Shown here: positions 13,256 to 16,288 of the stretch, one piece after another
How positions within the stretch are numbered: the stretch's first letter is position 1
How the letters are laid out: the number at the start of each line of letters is the position of its first letter
Source of the DNA: CAYGJN01 sp964350135
GTDB taxonomy: Bacteria > Bdellovibrionota > Bacteriovoracia > Bacteriovoracales > Bacteriovoracaceae
Assembly (NCBI GenBank): GCA_964350135.1
Contig: CAYGJN010000062.1
Span: 1-16,288, forward strand
DNA: 16,288 nt
Reading direction: 5' to 3'
Position numbers and translations under genes: made by a program
The notes under the pieces: generated by a model
Databases searched by the model: none
Seen by the model: the letters and a program-made list of their open reading frames with translations, nothing else
Told to the model about the DNA's origin: nothing

Positions 13256-14280
13256 AATCCTTTATCCAATTGTCTCCAGGATTTACCTTTTCTATTTTTT
13301 CTGTTTATCTGCCATTTCTCAACTGCCTTCAGGTGATCTTTATAAGTTCTAGTAAAAATATGTGTGCCATCATTTTTACTAACAAAATAAAGATACTTAT
13401 CATCAGAGGGATTAAGAACAGCGTTAAGGGCTTCAATACCTGGATTTGCAATTGGCCCAATAGGTAGAGCAGGTATTTTATAAGTATTATATGGAGTTTT
13501 TTCTAATAAGTGACGTTTTCTTAAATTACCGTTGAAGTTTTCATATATGCCATAAATAGTCGTAGGGTCTGATTGAAGCCTCATTCTTTTTTTGAGTCTA
13601 TTAAGAAAAACAGCTGCAATAATTGGCCTTTCAAAAGCTGCACCAGTTTCTTTTTCAACTATTGAGGCCAGTGTAACAAGTTGATGGAGAGAAAAACCAG
13701 AGTTTTCCCAATTTAGATTTTCAGTTTTCTGTCTAAAGTTTTTAACCATAAGAATAATAAGGTCTCTAACCTCCATATGCTCTTCAAAATTATAAGTATC
13801 AGGATATAAATAGCCCTCAATTCGTTTAGCTTTAATTCCAAGCGATTGAACAAAGTCAGAGTTTTTAGCAAGTTGGACAAAATTCTTTTTGGTAGCAAGA
13901 TTATTAGCTTCTAGGATTTCAGCAATCTCAAAGATATTTTTGCCTTCCGGAATAGTTACTTTTATATAATTTCTTGAGCCCTGTAGAAAGAGATTTTGCA
14001 GATCACTCATGGTCATTCCTGATGTAATCGTATAACTGCCAGGTTTAAATTTTTCAGTAATATTATTGTACTGGGCCAGCTTGTGAAAAACCCGTGAGCT
14101 TGAAATTAGATCTTGATTCTTTAATCGATAATTGATTCTTGAAAAAGCTTCTCCCTTGCTTATCTTAAAATTTACATCAGGACCAGAGTAACTTTTAAAG
14201 TACAGGTAGCTAACAAGTGCGATAACCCAAATGAGAGCAAGGCATGGACCCAAGATAAATATTGCAAATAATTTATTCAT
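13240..14280 (-). CDS. mltG: Endolytic murein transglycosylase MltG
   Basis: MltG (YceG family) cleaves nascent glycan strands and sets their length; it acts in the periplasm from an inner-membrane anchor. The 346-residue product has one N-terminal helix (about 4-27) and a LysM-like region with VTIPEGKNIFEIAEILEANNL (108-128). The catalytic domain contains EGYLYPDTY (155-163), the active-site signature ASIVEKETG (205-213), FLNRLKKRMRLQSDPTTIYG, LPIGPIANPGIEALNAVLNP, and YLYFVSKNDGTHIFTRTYKDH. All key motifs of the E. coli protein are present and the length is normal. It lies 28 bases after ruvX on the minus strand, and the pair forms a likely operon, an adjacency seen in many bacteria. The 3' end overlaps a hairpin terminator. 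Confidence 0.96.
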   Translation of the reverse strand: MNKLFAIFILGPCLALIWVIALVSYLYFKSYSGPDVNFKISKGEAFSRINYRLKNQDLISSSRVFHKLAQYNNITEKFKPGSYTITSGMTMSDLQNLFLQGSRNYIKVTIPEGKNIFEIAEILEANNLATKKNFVQLAKNSDFVQSLGIKAKRIEGYLYPDTYNFEEHMEVRDLIILMVKNFRQKTENLNWENSGFSLHQLVTLASIVEKETGAAFERPIIAAVFLNRLKKRMRLQSDPTTIYGIYENFNGNLRKRHLLEKTPYNTYKIPALPIGPIANPGIEALNAVLNPSDDKYLYFVSKNDGTHIFTRTYKDHLKAVEKWQINRKNRKGKSWRQLDKGLRANQ

Positions 14281-14308
14281 TATATTAATTTAACCTGCTT
14301 CAAAGGTT

Positions 14309-14785
14309 TTAAAAAATAAAATTTACATCTTTGTCAGACTGAATGAATTCCTCAAGAATTATTACAGCACTTAACTCGTCAATCTTGGTTAAATCAATTT
14401 GAAAATTGTATTCAGGAGAGTTTTGCATCCTGTTTTCGGCTTCTTTTGTGCTTAAATATTCATCTTGAAAAAAAAGTGGAAGGGCAGAGTTATCTTTTAA
14501 CTCTTGAGCAAATTTTCGTACGATTTTTGTCTGTTCAGAATCAGTACCATCACCCCTTAAAGGTAGGCCGCATACGATCATATCAACGACAAGCTCCTCA
14601 ATAATTGCCAGACATTCCTTAAGGGAATTCTGTTGCCCCTTATTGATGATTCGTCCTTGTTTAAGGGGGAAAGGGTCCATCCCTGGGCGATAACTGGCAA
14701 GGCCTATAACCTTTTCTCCGTAATCGAGAGCAAGAATTTGTTTGCCTTTTAATTTTCTAGCAATAATATAATTTTCTAGCTTCAT
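14309..14785 (-). CDS. ruvX: RuvX/YqgF family resolvase-like nuclease
   Basis: YqgF/RuvX is an RNase H-fold nuclease implicated in 16S rRNA 5' processing and once proposed as a Holliday junction resolvase. From ATG at 14785 the protein has 158 residues. It shows LALDYGEKVIGLA (18-30, catalytic Asp21), VCGLPLRGDGTDSEQT (71-86), FFQDEYLSTKEAENRM (105-120, where the family has DERLTT and acidic Glu109) and KIDELSAVIILEEFI (134-148, acidic Asp136). The GLP-x(3)-G and final D-x(2)-x-AVIIL motifs are diagnostic. A GTG at 14806 would add seven residues; neither start has a clear Shine-Dalgarno site, so the start is uncertain. It is followed by mltG and divergent from rho. Confidence 0.92.
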   Translation of the reverse strand: MKLENYIIARKLKGKQILALDYGEKVIGLASYRPGMDPFPLKQGRIINKGQQNSLKECLAIIEELVVDMIVCGLPLRGDGTDSEQTKIVRKFAQELKDNSALPLFFQDEYLSTKEAENRMQNSPEYNFQIDLTKIDELSAVIILEEFIQSDKDVNFIF

Positions 14786-14807
14786 GATACTTGTAATTTT
14801 AAACACT

Positions 14808-14829
14808 TATGACAGCAGTGTCATACTGC
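14808..14829. promoter_or_regulatory. Two interleaved inverted repeats between ruvX and rho
   Basis: TATGACA-GCAG-TGTCATA (14808-14825) is a perfect 7+4+7 palindrome. GCAGT-GTCAT-ACTGC (14815-14829) is a second perfect one sharing its right half. They end seven bases before the rho -35 box and lie in the expected ruvX leader. They could be an operator, or alternative hairpins in the ruvX mRNA. A minus-strand TATAAT at 14864-14859 overlaps the rho -10 and could serve ruvX, but its -35 is poor. Confidence 0.4.
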
Positions 14830-14835
14830 AGTGCC

Positions 14836-14863
14836 TTGACATCTTTCTGTATATCTTTATTAT
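14836..14863 (+). promoter_or_regulatory. Near-consensus sigma70 promoter of rho
   Basis: TTGACA (14836-14841, perfect -35) and TATTAT (14858-14863) are separated by 16 bases. The predicted start near 14870 leaves a leader of about 110 bases before the rho ATG at 14981, long enough for leader-based control. Confidence 0.6.
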
Positions 14864-14927
14864 AGGATTTAACATATCTGTTTACTATAATCATCAACAA
14901 AAGAGACGCGCAAACAAGCAATCAATC

Positions 14928-14990
14928 ATGGCACACGTCTATTTAAGTCTGGATTCCAGCACCTCCGGGAGAACCTCAACATGCATTTAA
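14928..14990 (+). CDS. Possible rho leader peptide overlapping the rho start
   Basis: In the rho leader an ORF of 20 codons starts at ATG 14928 and ends at TAA 14988-14990, overlapping the first codons of rho (14981) in another frame. The peptide begins MAHVYLSLDSS and is rich in Ser and Thr. Its codons are notably GC-rich (TCC, AGC, ACC, GGG) for this AT-rich genome. It lacks a clear Shine-Dalgarno site. E. coli rho also has a leader ORF and attenuates its own expression, so a regulatory role is plausible, but the unusual composition may instead reflect RNA structure: CTGG-ATT-CCAG at 14949-14959, and CTCC at 14963-14966 beside the rho Shine-Dalgarno GGAG at 14968-14971. Confidence 0.35.
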   Translation: MAHVYLSLDSSTSGRTSTCI

Positions 14991-16234
14991 ACGAACTTAG
15001 AGAAAAGAGTATTGCAGAGCTAACTGATTTAGCTTTATCACTTAAAATCGAAAATACTGGAGGCCTTAAAAAGCACGAAGTCATTTTCTCTATCCTTACT
15101 AAAAAAGCAAAAGAAGAAAAAGATAATCAAATTTATGGAGCAGGCGTTCTTGAGATTCTACCAGATGGTTTTGGATTTCTACGTTCCCCTGATTACAATT
15201 ATCTTCCTGGTGCTGATGATATTTATGTTAGTCCAAGTCAAATTAGAAGATTTGGTCTTAAAAAAGGTGATGCTGTTGTTGGACAAATTCGTTTACCAAA
15301 AGAAAGTGAACGTTATTTTGCTCTTTTAAAACTAGATTCAATTAATGGACAAACTCCTGAACAAAGAAGAAAAACAACACTATTTGATAATTTAACTCCT
15401 TTATATCCAGAGAAAAAAATTAACTTAGAAGGCAAACCTACCAATTACTCAACTCGAGTGATTGATTTATTTGTTCCACAAGGTTTTGGGCAAAGGTGTT
15501 TAATTGTTGCCCCACCTAAAGCTGGTAAAACTGTTCTCTTGCAAGATATTGCAAATTCAATTTCAACAAATCATGAAGATGCAACTTTAATAGTTCTTTT
15601 AATTGATGAAAGACCAGAAGAAGTTACTGATATGAAGAGAAATGTGAACGCAGAAGTTGTCTCAAGTACTTTTGATGAGCCAGCTCAAAGGCACGTACAA
15701 GTTGCTGAGATGGTAATTGAAAAGGCTAAGAGGCTAGTTGAAGCAGGGAAAGATGTTATTATTCTTCTTGATTCAATCACAAGGCTGGCGAGAGCTTATA
15801 ACACTGTGGTTCCACCAAGCGGTAAAATCCTCTCTGGTGGTGTTGATTCTAATGCTCTTCATAAGCCAAAGCGATTTTTTGGAGCGGCTAGAAATATTGA
15901 AAATGGTGGATCTCTTACAATTATTGCAACAGCCTTAATTGATACAGGTTCAAGAATGGATGAAGTTATCTTTGAAGAATTTAAGGGTACTGGTAATTCA
16001 GAGATACAGCTTGATAGAAAGTTAATGGAAAAAAGAATCTTTCCTTGTTTAGATATTAATAAATCAGCAACTCGTAGAGAGGATCTACTAATTGAAACAA
16101 ATGATCTTCAGAGAATCTATTTACTAAGAAAAGTACTCCACCCAATGAATACAATTGATGCAATGGAGTTCATTCTTCAGAGAGTAAAAAATAGCAAAAC
16201 GAACCTCGAATTCATGGAATCAATGAATGGCTAA
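14981..16234 (+). CDS. rho: Transcription termination factor Rho
   Basis: Rho is the hexameric RNA-dependent ATPase/translocase that ends transcription of untranslated RNA. The 417-residue product is complete and of normal length, without the large N-terminal insertions found in some phyla. It has an N-terminal helix bundle (LNELREKSIAELTDLA), the primary RNA-binding OSB fold with DGFGFLRSPDYNYLPGADDIYVSPSQIRRF (62-91), Walker A APPKAGKT (177-184), the catalytic-site segment LLIDERPEEVTDM (206-218), Walker B VIILLD (259-264) followed by SITRLARAYN, the Q-loop and R-loop region PSGKILSGGVD, and the arginine-finger region LIDTGSRMDEVIFEEFKGTGN. GGAG nine bases before the ATG is the Shine-Dalgarno site. 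Its last codons overlap the next start by 8 bases. Confidence 0.98.
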   Translation: MHLNELREKSIAELTDLALSLKIENTGGLKKHEVIFSILTKKAKEEKDNQIYGAGVLEILPDGFGFLRSPDYNYLPGADDIYVSPSQIRRFGLKKGDAVVGQIRLPKESERYFALLKLDSINGQTPEQRRKTTLFDNLTPLYPEKKINLEGKPTNYSTRVIDLFVPQGFGQRCLIVAPPKAGKTVLLQDIANSISTNHEDATLIVLLIDERPEEVTDMKRNVNAEVVSSTFDEPAQRHVQVAEMVIEKAKRLVEAGKDVIILLDSITRLARAYNTVVPPSGKILSGGVDSNALHKPKRFFGAARNIENGGSLTIIATALIDTGSRMDEVIFEEFKGTGNSEIQLDRKLMEKRIFPCLDINKSATRREDLLIETNDLQRIYLLRKVLHPMNTIDAMEFILQRVKNSKTNLEFMESMNG

Positions 16235-16288
16235 GATAATTTTAAAGAGGATTTCAACAATACTTCTTAATCAATACACATCTATTGG
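16227..16288 (+). CDS. Start of a gene coupled to rho (3' truncated by window edge)
   Basis: An ATG at 16227 overlaps the rho stop (ATGGCTAA). The frame stays open to the window end for 20 codons, reading MAKIILKRISTILLNQYTSI. The overlap and the basic-hydrophobic start suggest a real coupled gene whose product may begin with a signal or membrane segment. Too little is present for identification. Confidence 0.5.
   Translation, partial: MAKIILKRISTILLNQYTSI

Noticed and set aside
14784..14990. A 68-codon plus-strand frame spanning the ruvX-rho intergenic region
   Set aside because: Its TTG-like upstream start runs antisense into ruvX and crosses both palindromes and the rho promoter. Only the last 20 codons after the ATG at 14928 fall in the rho transcript.
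1..16288. CRISPR arrays, insertion sequences, prophage or toxin-antitoxin modules
   Set aside because: No regularly spaced repeats, transposase or integrase motifs, terminal inverted repeats or recognisable toxin-antitoxin pairs were found on either strand.

Overview
The window is an AT-rich, densely packed chromosomal stretch from a Gram-negative bacterium. It has many secreted, lipoprotein and outer-membrane genes, an aerobic cbb3-type oxidase, and housekeeping genes typA, rho, mltG and ruvX. Low GC together with a DUF4953-type metzincin lipoprotein, a FecR-domain protein beside a beta-barrel, and an isolated FliM-like protein would fit the predatory Bdellovibrionota (Bacteriovorax/Halobacteriovorax-like). 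That placement is inference from gene content, not a phylogenetic result. Nothing in the window looks like a prophage, insertion sequence, CRISPR array, rRNA or tRNA.

Layout. (1) 1-1275: the 3' part of typA, translationally coupled to a broken chalcone-isomerase-like gene. (2) 1276-2805: small secreted or lipoprotein genes, a roughly 310-base stretch with only a promoter and a doubtful 49-codon ORF, and a standalone FliM-middle-domain-like gene. (3) 2806-8259: a small exported protein, then a long head-to-tail respiratory operon: diheme cytochrome c, ccoN, ccoO, and a run of small, mostly overlapping membrane-protein genes (CcoS-like, CcoP-anchor-like, a 323-aa unknown, CcoQ-like, FixH/Ig-like, and a last one cut by a 10-N assembly gap). 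No canonical full-length ccoP, ccoG or ccoI is present; the CcoP functions look split between a secreted diheme protein and a tiny membrane anchor. (4) 8256-10422: a minus-strand FecR-domain/beta-barrel gene pair, a plus-strand flavin-reductase-like gene with a good promoter, and a small minus-strand Cys-containing secreted protein. (5) 10555-13224: a large metzincin-type lipoprotein. (6) 13230-14806: a hairpin terminator shared with convergent mltG, preceded by ruvX in a two-gene minus-strand operon. (7) 14807-16288: a divergent control region with interleaved palindromes and a near-consensus promoter, a rho leader with a short overlapping peptide ORF, complete rho, and the first codons of a coupled next gene.

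The most interesting parts are the unusual cbb3 operon with its unrecognised small membrane proteins and 323-aa cupredoxin-like protein, the isolated FliM-like protein, and the rho leader with its palindromes. The sequence also carries signs of draft-assembly trouble: an N gap flanked by an anomalous C-rich tract, and a probably frameshifted gene at 745-1275. Both need to be allowed for when interpreting broken genes.
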